From the NCBI GenBank assembly GCA_963082975.1, contig OY720344.1, positions 64,694,546 through 64,758,545 of the forward strand: a DNA stretch of 64,000 bases, written 5' to 3'. The position numbers were made by a program, and so were the translations under genes. This DNA comes from Labia minor (lineage: Eukaryota; Arthropoda; Insecta; Dermaptera; Spongiphoridae). The notes beneath the pieces are model-generated. The model did no database searches. It was not told the origin of the DNA and saw only the letters and a list, made by a program, of their open reading frames with translations. Within the stretch, counting starts at the first letter, position 1, and every line of letters starts with the position of its first letter. Below are positions 32,500 through 44,329 of this stretch, in pieces.

Positions 32500-34015
32500 A
32501 CGAGTCGTAGCAAGAAAAAATTGGGAAAGCACATTAACTATGTCCACTCTCATCAACGACTGACTCCTATAAGGAAGATAAGATATAATGTTGTTTGAAA
32601 ATTAATTTATTTCAAATCGTCGGTCGGTTCTGTGCCTGGCCACAGCTCATTTATTTTTAAGTGTTATTCATACATTCATTCATACAATCCGATATAAAAA
32701 ACAGGTTTTCGAATTTCATATAATTATTTATTTATTCAAGAAATATATATACAATCATTCTGAATGTTATTTCAGTCCACCTTTTTGGATGGTGACAAAA
32801 CAAAATATCAAAAACATCCAAAAAGCAAACAAAAAAAAAACAACATATTTACATATTTTCATAATAACTAACACTCTGTAATCAACTATCATAAATGTCT
32901 TTAATTGAGGGCACACATAATCACAGACTCAGAGTATCAGTTTTCTATCTTTTTAGATATATACAGTAAAGAAAAACCAAAATAAGAAAACAAAATACAA
33001 AAAAATGACAAAAAAAAAAAAATATAAATAATGCAAAAAAAGCCACACAAAGAAAGAAAAATAAAATAAAAAGGAATAACTAATCGTTACTCCTCTAATA
33101 TGAAGGATCTGTTTTAGGCGACATTTCCCTTGATTGCCTCTCGTTTCTAAAATGTTTATTTTCTAAACGAGTAAAATAAAATAATTATGTTTATGTTATA
33201 TTTAGATGATTATACTGTATTTTTTTTATTTTTGAATTAAATTTATTTTATTTTTTAGCAAAAACAACATTTATTTAACTTTTTCGTAAAATTTTTACAA
33301 TTTACACCTCAAATTTAGTATTTTTATAAATTTCCCAGTTTCCGGGAACGAAAATAATCAGGGAAAAATTACTCGAGATAGGCACATTTGGAGGAATGTT
33401 ACTCCTGAGGTGAAGAGCTTTCAAGATCAGTGCTATAAAGACATTTTTAATAAACATTTCTGAATAAAAATAAAAATAAGTAATATTAATATATTTTTAT
33501 TTATTTTTATTTTTACAAACAATATATTTCTGAGTGAACACTAAAAATTTGACAGAATATATATATACATATATGTATATAAATTGTATTTATTTGAGGT
33601 TAACAAAGAAAGATTGAGAATGAGAAAATAAGTAGATGAAAGGAAGGGTGAAAATAAAAGAGATAGAAATAAGGGAACGAGCCAATTGGAAGATATGCTG
33701 ACTTGTTGTTTCAACAAAAACATACACCCCTTTAAATAATATACGAGTAGTCTTTTGTTTTTAAACAATCCTTAATTTGCTGAGACAATATTTTCATAAT
33801 AAATAACCGTTAAAATGTTTTGTTTTAACTCTGGTTCTCTATAATTTATTATTTTATAATTACATGCCTTGTTTTGACATCATGTCCTGTCACATGATAG
33901 AAGTAAGGAAACGCATATTTATTTACTATTAGTAATATTAAAAAAATTATAAAAATAATACTTTGCATTTATAACCAATAAACGTAGTTATGCTTTGGGT
34001 AATATTTACTATATA
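32500..34015. other. AT-rich stretch with a short repeat fragment
   Basis: The segment 32598-32658 (CGTCGGTCGGTTCTGTGCC, GGCCACAG) is a piece of the family found at 37.4-39.2 kb. The rest is AT-rich, with A-rich tracts at 32980-33080. Confidence 0.5.
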
Positions 34016-34020
34016 TTTAA

Positions 34021-34930
34021 ATTCAAGTTCAAAATACTAATAAGATGCAAGATTACAAGCTGGGACATTGCCCATCTAGTTTTTTATGTCATTAGTCTCT
34101 ATTTTGTTGTATAGCAAAGATATTAGAAATCAAGATATGTGGATATGCTGGAAAGAGTAAATGTGGAGTTCTCCAAAAGGTATTTTTCATTTCAAGAAAT
34201 ATCCTAAATCATTTTTGCAGAGTTGACTTTAATAAGGGACCACTGACTTTGTAGGTATTGAGAAGAACTTTCAACTGAATTATTAGCTTGACGGAAAAAG
34301 AACCTCTAAGCTCTTATGTTATAATAGGTTAAAGAAGATGAAGATGGAAAAAATGGAGAAACCTGAATGGAATTGGATCTCAGCGTTAAGGGGTATTCTG
34401 TCTGAAGTGGATTGGGGAAATGTGTGTGTGTGTGGATTATGTGGAGTAAAGATTACAAAGCTGGAAGGATAAAATTATAGAAGATTGGAATGAATTAAAA
34501 CTGAAAATAAATTACAACAGAATATTAGAATTCAGATACAATCCTAATTATAAAGAGATAATATTGGAAAATACGGAGAACTCATCATTAAAATTGGGGA
34601 ATAATATTGAGATGGTTAGAATTATAAGTCAGGCTGGAATGAAATAAAATATAAAAAAATTACATGTAATTATATGCATTAGATATGAGGAGGAATAAAT
34701 CATATATTTATATAGGAAATTATACATGTATAATGGAGATTGATAAACTTTTGAAGGTAACTGATGTTGAAAAAACAAATAGAATATATTTTTGTTGATG
34801 AGTATATTGAGATAGCATTGATTCATAATGAGTTAATGAATCTAGTTAAAATGTAATAAATTAATGAAAACTTATGTACTAATTTGAAAGGCATTAGAGA
34901 CAAATATTGAATAAATAAATAAAAAAAATA
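34021..34930 (+). pseudogene. Degenerate LINE 3' part
   Basis: The plus strand has broken frames such as WKDKIIEDWNELKLKINYNR and YNPNYKEIILENTENSSLK, followed by a shifted segment resembling EEE-x-NHIFI and then an AATAAATAAATA-rich tail. The order resembles the C-terminal region of LINE pol proteins common in insects, where YNxxYKEI and ExxEHIF motifs occur. No RT core is present. Assignment is by resemblance only. Confidence 0.5.
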
Positions 34931-34934
34931 AAAT

Positions 34935-35530
34935 AAAGTTAATAATCACAGATACAAACTTTACCACATACATATTATCATATTAATGTGTAATATACAC
35001 GTAAAAAATTACAAAATAATTTTTTTCAAATTCATTTTTTTATCATTTGAAAGTAAAATCTTCCCTTCTGATAGTAAAATTCAGGTTTAAATCAAATGTC
35101 CTTTAAATATTATATATATATATATTAATATATGAATTAAAAAGACTAAAGACTTTAAAATTAAAACATCAAAAGAAATACTTTTCATGAATGAATCCAA
35201 AATATAAATAGCATAAATATTTAATTAAACAAATTACAAATAACAAAATATATAGAGTTTATTTAATTATTTATTTATTATTATTTACTTATAATAGATT
35301 TAAGTATTATACATTTATTTTATTTATTTATTTATTAATTAATTATTTATCTTTCTCTTTCTAAAATTCAAATACGGATATGAATACTGGCTTAAATAGC
35401 CAGAGGGGATTCGATATGATAAATATTTAATAATAATAATTTAATAATAATATTAAAATATTGAATATAATAAATTCAAATATTAAAACTCTTGAAGACT
35501 CTTATAATCAAATATTTGATTTATATTAGA
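34935..35530. other. AT-rich non-coding stretch
   Basis: Nothing recognised. Confidence 0.6.
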
Positions 35531-35538
35531 TCTATCAT

Positions 35539-37850
35539 CTATCTATCTCTGTCGTTCTACGGAACTAGAAAGTACAAGAAAGACAGCAACCACATTTCTC
35601 CAAATGTCCCTATCCTGAGATACCCCCATCCAACTTCTATTTTCTCCCATCTCTCTTACAACCCTCCCTACATTGTCGTCCTTGGTCTTCCAACAGGTCG
35701 TTTTCCAATAGGTCTCTCCACAAATATATTTTAGACGTGTTCTCCCCATCGAAACCTTCTCTATTTTATAACCCTAAGTATGCATAGAGGTTATTCATTT
35801 CCTCGTTATGCATTCTCGGTCATTCCCCACTGATTTCATCTTTCTTTGGCCCATAAATGCTGAGAAGAATCTTATTTCCAAAACTCTAAATCTACTCTCG
35901 TCTCCAAAAGTCATAGACCACGCCTCACCCATATAATACCAACAACCTGTAAATTTTTTTTTTATATTTTTTAAATATTTTAATTTTGATTCCTTTGGAA
36001 AATAATTTTGACAAGATAATCCGCTTTACTGCATGATAACAGGCGTTACCCGATTGCATATAATTATATTATTATAATCCATCGTGATTACAGAACCTAA
36101 GTACAAGCAGTCTAGATTTTCAAATTATACATTTCTTATGTTAATATTTTATATGTTAATACTATTCCTTTTTAATACTAAATTTTTGGTTTAGAACTAT
36201 TAATTTTGAGTCCAACCTATTCTCTATTAATTTTTCTACGCTGTCTTTAATTGTATTTATTGATTCTCATATTATATTTAAATCGTCTGCATAACCTAAT
36301 ACTGAATTTTTTGTCTAATTGAATTTCTTTTGATTTTTCTCCACTTTGTCTAATCACGTATTCCAGTACTCTAAATTAAATAGAATTGGTGAAAGTGCGT
36401 CTCCTTGTTTTAACCCATTTCGAATTTCAAATGTTTCAAATAATTGATACCCGCATTTAACCCGTCCTTTACTACTTTCGAGATCAATTCGAATTATGAG
36501 TAGTAATTTTCCCTTTAACAACAATATTTGAAAAAGTTTATCCAGAGTCATATGCTTAGCTAAATTTTACGAATAGTTGATGAACAGAAATATTGAATTC
36601 CTATTTATTTCTAATCTTTCTTAGCGAGAAAATTTTATCTTATGTTTATAGATTCGGTGTGAAATCGTATTGATGTTATCTTAATATTACCTCTGCATAT
36701 GGTCTAATTTTAATAAAATAATATTCGAGAGAATCGTCGAAAGATAAATTCCTCTGTAGTTATTGCAGTTCGTTTTATTTCCTTTTTTAAAAGTGGGATA
36801 ATAACTGCATCTTACCATTATAATGGGATCTTTTCCTTATGCCAATTTGACAGAACTAACTACTAAAGTTTTCTCACCATTTTTAATTAATTCTGCAGAT
36901 ATCGCATCTATTCCCAGATTTGTATTATTTTTAAATTATCATTTATATAATATCGGTTCTTTTAAATTAATTTCTGCTGAGTCTACCGTTAGGGTTCCTG
37001 TTCTATTTTTTTCAAAATAAACCCTCCATCTATTCTTAATATTACACATGTCTGTTATTAAATTATTATCAACTTAAATTACATCTAACCGTGCCTGATA
37101 ACCCTTTTTAATATCTTTAAATAATTAAATTAAATTAACAGATCCCTATTATTATTGTTCCTGCTACTTTTCTCTATCTCTAATATTTTATTTTTAGAAG
37201 TTTACCATTTTTTTTTTTTAATAACTTTCGTCACTATTTTCCTGACTTTAATATATATATTTTAACCTATTCACTTCGCCTATACTATTAATCCATTGTA
37301 ATTTTGATTTTTTTCTATTCTCTCTTAATTCTTTACATTCCTGTCGAACCATGAGATATTTTTACCGAGCGACGATAGTAAGGGAGGTATTGTTTTCACA
37401 CCAAATTTCACATGTGGAGATTTTTACATATCTCCACGAATCATGCATTTTCTTAACAGAAAAAAGTATTTTTAGCATGATGTCTGTCCGTCCGTCCGTA
37501 TAGATGTGTACAGCCTGAACGGCTCAACGGATTTTGATGAAATTTGGTAAAATAAAATTAAAAATATTTATGTTATATCCATATCTGTTTTTTATTACAT
37601 TAATAGATATATTAAAATTATTTGAAATTGTTTCTGTAGCTGGAAATTAATTTATTTCAAACCGTCGGTCGGTTCGGACCTGGCCACAGGTCAACTTATT
37701 TTTGTTATTTTTGAGTCTTATACTAATTCCTGCTGTTCTTTTAATATTTGTCTTTATTTTGTTTAATATTTCTTCCGAGTCTTATTGATTGTAATTTAGA
37801 GCTTTATTCTATTCTTTCGTGCAAGGAAAGAAATTAATAAAAGGAACCCA
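35539..37850 (-). pseudogene. LINE pol pseudogene interrupted by a repeat insertion
   Basis: Same family as the copy at 60795-61641. On the minus strand, from right to left: a Lys/Glu-rich linker (37701-37850, and 37250-37355 with QECKELRENRKKS), a degraded RT N-terminal part (36600-37000), the RT motif GLKQGDALSPILFNL (36354-36551), the region after YADD, the FEN/IYGP block (35790-35930), and the C-terminal block encoding VGRPRxRW and VREMGENR (35543-35749). Many stops and frameshifts interrupt it. A 340-bp repeat copy is inserted at 37360-37700. No intact endonuclease was seen. Confidence 0.8.
37360..37700 (-). repeat. Short inverted copy of the GACCGACGG family
   Basis: It carries both ends of the longer copies at 37861 and 38526 in opposite orientation (ACCGAGCGACGATAGTAAGG at one side, CAGGTCAACTTATTTTTG at the other) but lacks about 300 internal bases. 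It lies inside the LINE remnant. It is non-coding. Confidence 0.8.
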
Positions 37851-37860
37851 AAAATAATAA

Positions 37861-38490
37861 GTTGACCTGTGGCCAGGTCCGAACCGACCGATGGTTTGAA
37901 GTAAATTAATTTCCAGCTACAGAAACAATTTCAAATAATTTTAATATATCTATTAATGTAATAAAAACAGATATGGATACATAAATAATAAATATAAACA
38001 TTTTTAATTATATTTTATTTATAATATATATGCAAGACCAGGTTGTGACGTCATGAATGGCTGGATGACGTCATATAATTTTAAATCAAGAAAAAACTAA
38101 TAAATATGATTTTCCCCAGGATAAAACCAATACAAAGTGCATGATTCGTGGTGATATGTAAAAAATCTCCTCATGTGAAATTTGGTGTGAAAATAACCCT
38201 TCCCTTCATATCGTCGATCGCTAATACTACCACTTCAGGTTTCCGGATTTGCACCAAAAGTTGATCAATTCATCCCACTGATGTATTAAGGAAATATACC
38301 AAATTTCATCAAAATCGGTTGAGCCGTTCAGGCTGTACACATCTATACGGACGGACTGATGGACAGACATCATGCTAAAAATACTTTTTTCTGTTTAGAA
38401 AATGCATGATTCGTGGAGATATGTAAAAATCTCCACATGTGAAATTTGGTGTGAAAACAATACCTCCCTTACTTTCGTCGGTCGGTAAAA
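37861..38490 (+). repeat. Tandem repeat family copy 1 (about 630 bp)
   Basis: It begins GTTGACCTGTGGCCAGGTCC and ends CGTCGGTCGGTAAAAA. It contains GACGTCATGAATGGCTGGAT, CAAAATCGGTTGAGCCGTTC and a GGACGGAC run, words often seen in arthropod dispersed repeats. It has no coding capacity. It is about 90% or more like the next copy by eye. Confidence 0.85.
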
Positions 38491-38525
38491 AACCTACCCA
38501 ACTTTTAAATTATTTATTTTCTAAA

Positions 38526-39165
38526 AAAAATAAGTTGACCTTTGGCCAGGTCCGAACCGACCGGCGGTTTGAAATAAATTAATTTCCAGCTACAGAAACA
38601 ATTTCAAATAATTTTAATATATCTATTAATGTAATAAAAAACAGATATGGATACATAAATAATAAATATAAACATTTTTAATTGTATTTTATTTATAATA
38701 TATATGCAAGACCAGGCTGTGACGTCATGAATGGCTGGATGACGTCATATAATTTTAAATCAAGAAAAAACTAATAAATATGATTTTTCTCGAGAATAAA
38801 ACCAATACAAAGTGCATGATTCGTGGTGATATATAAAAAAATCTCCTTTGGTGTGAAAATAACCCTTCCCTTCCTATCGTCGATCGCTAATACTACCACT
38901 TCCGGTTTCCGGAATTGCACCAAAAGTTGATCAATTCATTCCACTGATGCATTAAGTAAATATACCAAATTTCATCAAAATCGGTTGAGCCATTCAGGCT
39001 GTACACATCTATACGGACGGACGGACAGACGGACGGACAGACATCATGCTAAAAATACTTTTTTCTGTTTAGAAAATGCATGATTCGTGGAGATATGTAA
39101 AAATCTCCACATGTGAAATTTGGTGTGAAAACAATACCTCCCTTACTATCGTCGGTCGGTAAAAA
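38526..39165 (+). repeat. Tandem repeat family copy 2 (about 640 bp)
   Basis: Direct repeat of the 37861-38490 unit with the same ends, about 36 bases after it. It differs by scattered substitutions and a short deletion near 38846. Head-to-tail order suggests duplication by unequal exchange or two insertions in the same spot. Confidence 0.85.
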
Positions 39166-39502
39166 TGAAAAAAATATTGAATATTTTCATATCCATGACA
39201 TATCAATATAGAAATTAAAAGTTAATTAAAAATACATTTTGTGAAGATTTTTAGATTGTATAAATAGATAAAAACTTTAAGATAACATTATTATGAATTG
39301 TCCTTGAGAAAAAAATTCACTAAGATGATAGGAATATAATTTCATGTTAAAAACAGAAGAATTGTATTTACCAAGAAAAATAGACAAATAAAAAATACCG
39401 AAAAAGAAACATTTTGTTGTATTTATTCAAAATATATTTCCTGTCTTCAAATAAAACAAATAAAAAAATATGATTAATCGTGGAGTTATTATGTAATACT
39501 AA

Positions 39503-39709
39503 TCATATATAAAATTCTCGTGTCACAAAACTTTGAAATCATACTCCTCCGAAAAGGCTGGACCGATTCTTATGAAATTTTTTATGCATATTCAGTAGGT
39601 CTCAAGGCATGTTAGACTTCTTTTATTAAACCGCTAATTGCTAAGGTGTGTCCAGGGGGTGGTATTTACCTAAAAATAGTTTAGTTACAATGCTAGATCA
39701 TAGAGGCAT
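39503..39709 (+). mobile_element. Helitron 5' end fragment
   Basis: It begins TCATATATAAAATTCTCGTG after an A and continues with the family sequence through CTAGATCATAGAGGCA, where it breaks directly into a mariner sequence at 39710. The orientation is opposite to the other Helitron copies in the window. Confidence 0.85.
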
Positions 39710-40057
39710 CTTCCCGGCCATCTTGGAAGAGTTTGTACCACTTGTAAACATTTTTTTTACTCAGAACAGTTTCACCGTATGTCACTGTCAACATTTCAAG
39801 TGTTTCGGAGCACTTTATTTTATTTTTTACACAAAATTTGATGCAAATCCTTTGATCCATATTTTTCGATTTTCAAGCACGCAAAACACTTATAACCTTT
39901 ACACCTCTCACAACCAAACAAAAAATGATATATACTTGAAACTTGGTACAGATGTTCAGGAAGAGTGTACCAACATAACAAAACAAAAAAATCGATAATC
40001 GAAAGTACTTTGTCCGCGAATTTGAAAATTCACCTTACTTTTCGAACACCCCTCGTA
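39710..40057 (-). pseudogene. 5' end of a mariner element with transposase N-terminus
   Basis: On the minus strand a terminal repeat TACGAGGGGTGTTCG begins at about 40057 next to TA. About 200 bases later an ATG (39860-39858) opens a frame of about 50 codons: an FC-x-K start, then SETLEMLTVTYGE, VYKWYKLFQDGRED, which is the N-terminal helix-turn-helix of mariner transposases. The frame ends where the Helitron fragment begins, so the catalytic domain is lost. Confidence 0.85.
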
Positions 40058-40059
40058 TA

Positions 40060-40925
40060 TACATATACTAGTGAATCTAATCTTTATGGCTAACTTTCAT
40101 TTACGGCAATATATATGTTATTTATTGTCAAAAAAGTAATAAACTTAAAATACTTTTCGTTTTAAAGATACCTTCGCTTTATAGAATATATATATATATA
40201 TATGTAATTGCAGGATTAAAATTCTTCCATTAATATTATAATCCTTGGTAGAATAATTTCTTAATAAAAAAAAGTTATTGTAAAGTTCAAATAATTTATT
40301 ATGAAAATTTTTCACTTTCCAAAAAGTAATTTATTTCACCAATATAATAGGCAATTATTATTTTAAAAGTATATATAGTAGAGAGAGAGAGAGTTAGAAG
40401 TATTTTCAAAACTAAATTAATTTCTTTTCCTCTCTCTTTTTTCGTTCATCATTTATATTCTAGCGTTTTTTGAAGATATTTATTAAACATGCAAAATGTT
40501 TCTTTATTTTATAATATTATTTTATAGTAAAAATTGTTATTTATTTACAGTTATGGCGAAAAATATTAATCCCAAAGCTTTAGCATGTAAATACTTATTA
40601 GGAATTAAGAATTTATTTTATTTTTTTCTAACTTTCATTAAGTATTATTTCAGTTATTCACTTACCATGTTCCCACTCCCAAATTTTGTTATTCTTTTAT
40701 AAAGGGAACAGAAACAGAGCGAGTGAGGGGGGTATTTATGCTATGGCTGTCTCTCACAGAGGCTGGGCTGGAGTCTCAAATGGTCTCATAAACAATGTTA
40801 TGTTTATACGAAAAGTGATCGAACACGAAACTATTAATGCTCAGACTCGCTATGAAACATATATTTAAATTTATATTTTAGAAATATGCCCGATAAAAAT
40901 TGCAAAAGTTTTATTTGTTTTAAAA
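40060..40925. other. AT-rich stretch, no gene
   Basis: TA and GA microsatellites (40188-40203, 40381-40394). A GC-balanced patch at 40710-40860 has TGTCTCTCACAGAGGCTGGG and no convincing frame. Confidence 0.5.
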
Positions 40926-40930
40926 AAATT

Positions 40931-41159
40931 AATAAATTTAAGTAAAAAGAAATCTTTTTAAAAAAACACACTTTACTTAAAATTGCACTAAAAAGTAAAA
41001 AATAAAATCACTGTAAAGTGTGTGCACCCAATAGTGGAAGCAAATGTTTACGGGGTTATTACGGCGCACACACTTTACAGTGATTTTATTTTTTACTTTT
41101 TAGTGCAATTTTAAGTAAAGTGTGTTTTTTAAAAATATTTCTTTTTACTTAAATTTATT
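40931..41159. repeat. Large foldback with about 95-bp arms
   Basis: The left arm (40931-41025) and right arm (41065-41159) are almost perfectly complementary, including CACACTTTACTTAAAATTGC and AATCACTGTAAAGTGTGTG. They are separated by a 39-base GC-balanced loop. Such near-identity between arms means recent formation or maintained pairing. No target duplication was identified. It may be a foldback MITE. Confidence 0.92.
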
Positions 41160-41652
41160 TTATACGTTTTAGTAGAACTGCTATCGCCATCTATGATTGA
41201 AATAGTGAACTATTCCATATTCCGCATATGAAAGTTTAGTTAATTAATTACCACTAATAGATAAATAATTCAGTGGATTTTTCAATTGATTCGTGTATTA
41301 TTAGCAGGAGCAAGCGCGTATGCAAAATTTCAAGTTGATTGACGGGAAGTTGTTGAAATATCGATTATAAAATACCGCGGACAAACAAACGGACAACCGG
41401 ACAGTGTGAGTTAAGTAAAGTGTATTAAAAAATAAACGAATAAATAAATATTCCCCATTTATATATTTATAATAAATTAAATAATACATATTATACATGT
41501 ATGTTACTATAAAAATTTTTAAAAAAAAATACTTCAAAAATTTTAAATATTGTATTGAATAATGAATTTTAAATATAATTGTACTATTTTGCCATAGAAA
41601 TATTTTTATTTTATTTTATTTTAAAAACCTTTTATTTTTTTCCCCAACGGAC

Positions 41653-41817
41653 ATGTCGGTTATAGAAAAAACATTATGGCTTCTGGCAGGTGTTGAGTAT
41701 CAATCCTCACTTTATAGTTATATTAAATTGGCGTCGCCATATTTCCAATCTAGAAAATTCTCCTTGAAATATTGGATGCCCAAGAGAATGGCTAGATCAG
41801 TGCTAACGTCTTTTTAA
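41653..41817 (+). CDS. Short ORF of unknown function
   Basis: A 54-codon frame from ATG to TAA reads MSVIEKTLWLLAGVEYQSS and onward, ending MARSVLTSF. It is GC-balanced relative to both flanks, with varied codons. The frame is also open a little upstream. No family, signal peptide or splice site is evident. It may be an exon, a transposon scrap or chance. Confidence 0.25.
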   Translation: MSVIEKTLWLLAGVEYQSSLYSYIKLASPYFQSRKFSLKYWMPKRMARSVLTSF

Positions 41818-41819
41818 AA

Positions 41820-43400
41820 ATAAAAGTATTTATTTAGCAAAGGTAAAAGAGAGAGAGAGAGAGAGCTTAGCAAATTTTCTAACACTTTTAATAGTCGTTT
41901 AGTTTTGTTATGTTAAATCTAAGAATTTCAATTTAATTTAATATTTCTAATTTTATTTGGAATACACATTTTATAGCCTCTTAGACCTAATACATTTGAG
42001 TTATAAACTATATCTTCTCTAGTGGATATAAGTAGATTTAATTTCCAATTATAGTCAGACAAGTGCACAATCTATAAATGTAATAGAAATTAAATAATGA
42101 GATTAGATTTAGATATGACAAATCATAATTTAGCCAGTTGCAAATATCAGTTTACTCTAATTACTTAAGATTTTATTTATAAAATGACTAAATATTTTAT
42201 TTAAATTTCATTCTCAAAATACCTTTCCTTTCCCCCCTCCTTCACACTACTTTCCACTTGTCAATAATTATAAATATAAAAATATAAATATTATTAATAA
42301 CACACATACCCACACACACAAATTAAGTTAAAATAGAATATATTTTAAAATTAAATAAAATTTACTAATGAATTAATAAATGCCAACAAGTGAAAAAATA
42401 TTTAAATGTTTTCATTACAAAGAGCAAATAAAAAACAATTTTAATAAAATGTAAAGTTTGCATTAAGGATTTAATTAATAAATTATAGATCACTTATTAT
42501 AAATATATATTGAAAGAACGTCCAAACGATTAAAAATATTTTTACTAAATTTTGGGAATCGTCTCTGGGGCAAAATATATCCATCTCCTATATATAAAAT
42601 CACGAAATAAAAATTTATTTTGTTTTTATTTAATTTCTGATCAGGAATATTTTTTATGTGCTTTTAATTTTATTTTTTAATATTTAATAAATAATAATGC
42701 TCAATTTAGGTTTACCTTTTTAAGTATAGATAAGGTTCATTAATGTTTTATGTTGGACAATGGAAACGGTTTTTATCCTTTATATACTATGTTTTGAATA
42801 ATTGATGGAGTTTGTCAGATTTCCATATTTTGAGAATCAGCAAGTAAGAAAATGAATATTTCAAAACCTAACACATACTAGAAAAATAAAAATAAAATAT
42901 TTTTTTTTATTCAACACCAACCGAGAGTAGGATTTATTATTTATCTTTGAATGTTAATAAGAAATAATAATTTCTTTTCATTTTACTTTTATTATAAATT
43001 GTTGATAGATTTTTTTTAAAATACATGATTATTAAAGAATTCATTATTTTTGAACTGCAATTAATGGATGTCAAACAAAAACTAAAAAGCCTAGCTGGTT
43101 CAAATTTCTACAGGACCAGCTGATAGTTGCCTACTGTGTTAGCATTTCATTTAAGAGACGAGAAATTCTAAAAGTTACGGACTTATTGACCTACCCTCGT
43201 ATCAACCACTTAAACACATTCTGCCTTATGTATGAGATGATTATACCAATGACATTTCTGATGTTATTTTTATGTCGCAATATTATGCCTTCCATATCCC
43301 CAAAGAAAAATACAAAAGGATAATGTCAGTTGGTACACCATCCAACTGTTGAGGAAGGTTTAATTAAGAATATCGTGGACATCTAGAACCTAAAGAATAA
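41820..43400. other. Mostly AT-rich stretch
   Basis: GA microsatellite at about 41847-41866. A complex patch at 43080-43390 without a long frame is unexplained. Confidence 0.5.
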
Positions 43401-43403
43401 ATA

Positions 43404-44325
43404 GGGGAGAGTGGTGATACTTGATCCTGGGTAATACTTGATCCCCATTGAAATTTCCCGTCTTAGAACGTTTTGTCGCCGTTTTGTTGGTATCACTGGG
43501 TGGTAGTGTTGTTTATTTATTGAATCCGTGTAATGGTAGCCGCTTGAGTTGATGACATAGACCAATAATATATAAATTCTTTTAACTGCTACCTCAAAGT
43601 TTTTTTCAACTTAACGGTAAGTCATATTATTTTCTTGTGTTATATGTTGTAAAGAATTGGTTGATACATTTAAATTGTACCTTTTATTGGCTATTTAAAA
43701 TGACATAGCTTTTTCGTACAGACCGACTTTTTTGACATTTTCCAATTTATTAATTTTTTATGTTAAGTGGAGGATAGTTGATCCCTTAGCGTTAAGTGAT
43801 ACTTGATCCTGGGATCAAGTATCACCCACCACGAAATTCTCCTTTTAAGAAGGCAATTTTGATAATTATTATTGTTGTATTATTTATATATTAACACACT
43901 ATGAGCGGGGCGGGTATTTGTACCCGTTGCGGGGACTGCCACTTATAAGCGGGGCGGGTATTTATACCCGTTGCCACTTATATGAGGGATATATATTAGT
44001 TATCGTTTAAAATAAGTAATTTTAAGTGACACAAGGGAAAATATATATTATCACACTATGAGCGGCTAGCGTCCGCCCCGCTTATAAGTGGCAGTCCCCG
44101 CAACGGGTACAAATCCCCGGGAACAAGTATCCCACTCCTTGGGAGTACATTACAATAAACATCACTTTTTTCGTAATCGTGAAAGTTATTGGTTACAAAC
44201 CTGGTGCCAAGTGGAATGTAAGGAACCATGTCATCAACTCGTTCAAACAGAATTTCAAATTCACGAATATAGCCCGAAATATATGAAAAAAACCAAAGTG
44301 GGGATCAAGTATCACCACTCTCCCC
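43404..44325. mobile_element. TA-flanked element with terminal inverted repeats
   Basis: The left end GGGGAGAGTGGTGATACTTG and right end (rev. comp.) GGGGAGAGTGGTGATACTTG are perfect partners over about 24 bases, and TA flanks both sides, as for Tc1/mariner/pogo insertions. The 922-bp interior repeats TACTTGATCC in both orientations and contains a perfect palindrome near 43798-43828. A GC-rich foldback lies at 43904-44114. It has no transposase gene, so it is non-autonomous. Confidence 0.85.
43904..44114. repeat. GC-rich nested inverted and direct repeats
   Basis: AGCGGGGCGGGTATTT, TACCCGTTGC occurs twice in direct orientation (43904-43930, 43949-43975). The block TTGTACCCGTTGCGGGGACT with GCCACTTATAAGC recurs inverted at 44071-44114. 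Each unit also contains its own small stem CGGGTA/TACCCG. It is strikingly GC-rich for this window and probably a separate insertion within the TIR element. Confidence 0.8.
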
Positions 44326-44329
44326 TATA

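Noticed and set aside
39648..39998. Plus-strand 116-codon frame
   Set aside because: It crosses the Helitron-mariner junction and is opposite to the mariner transposase N-terminus.
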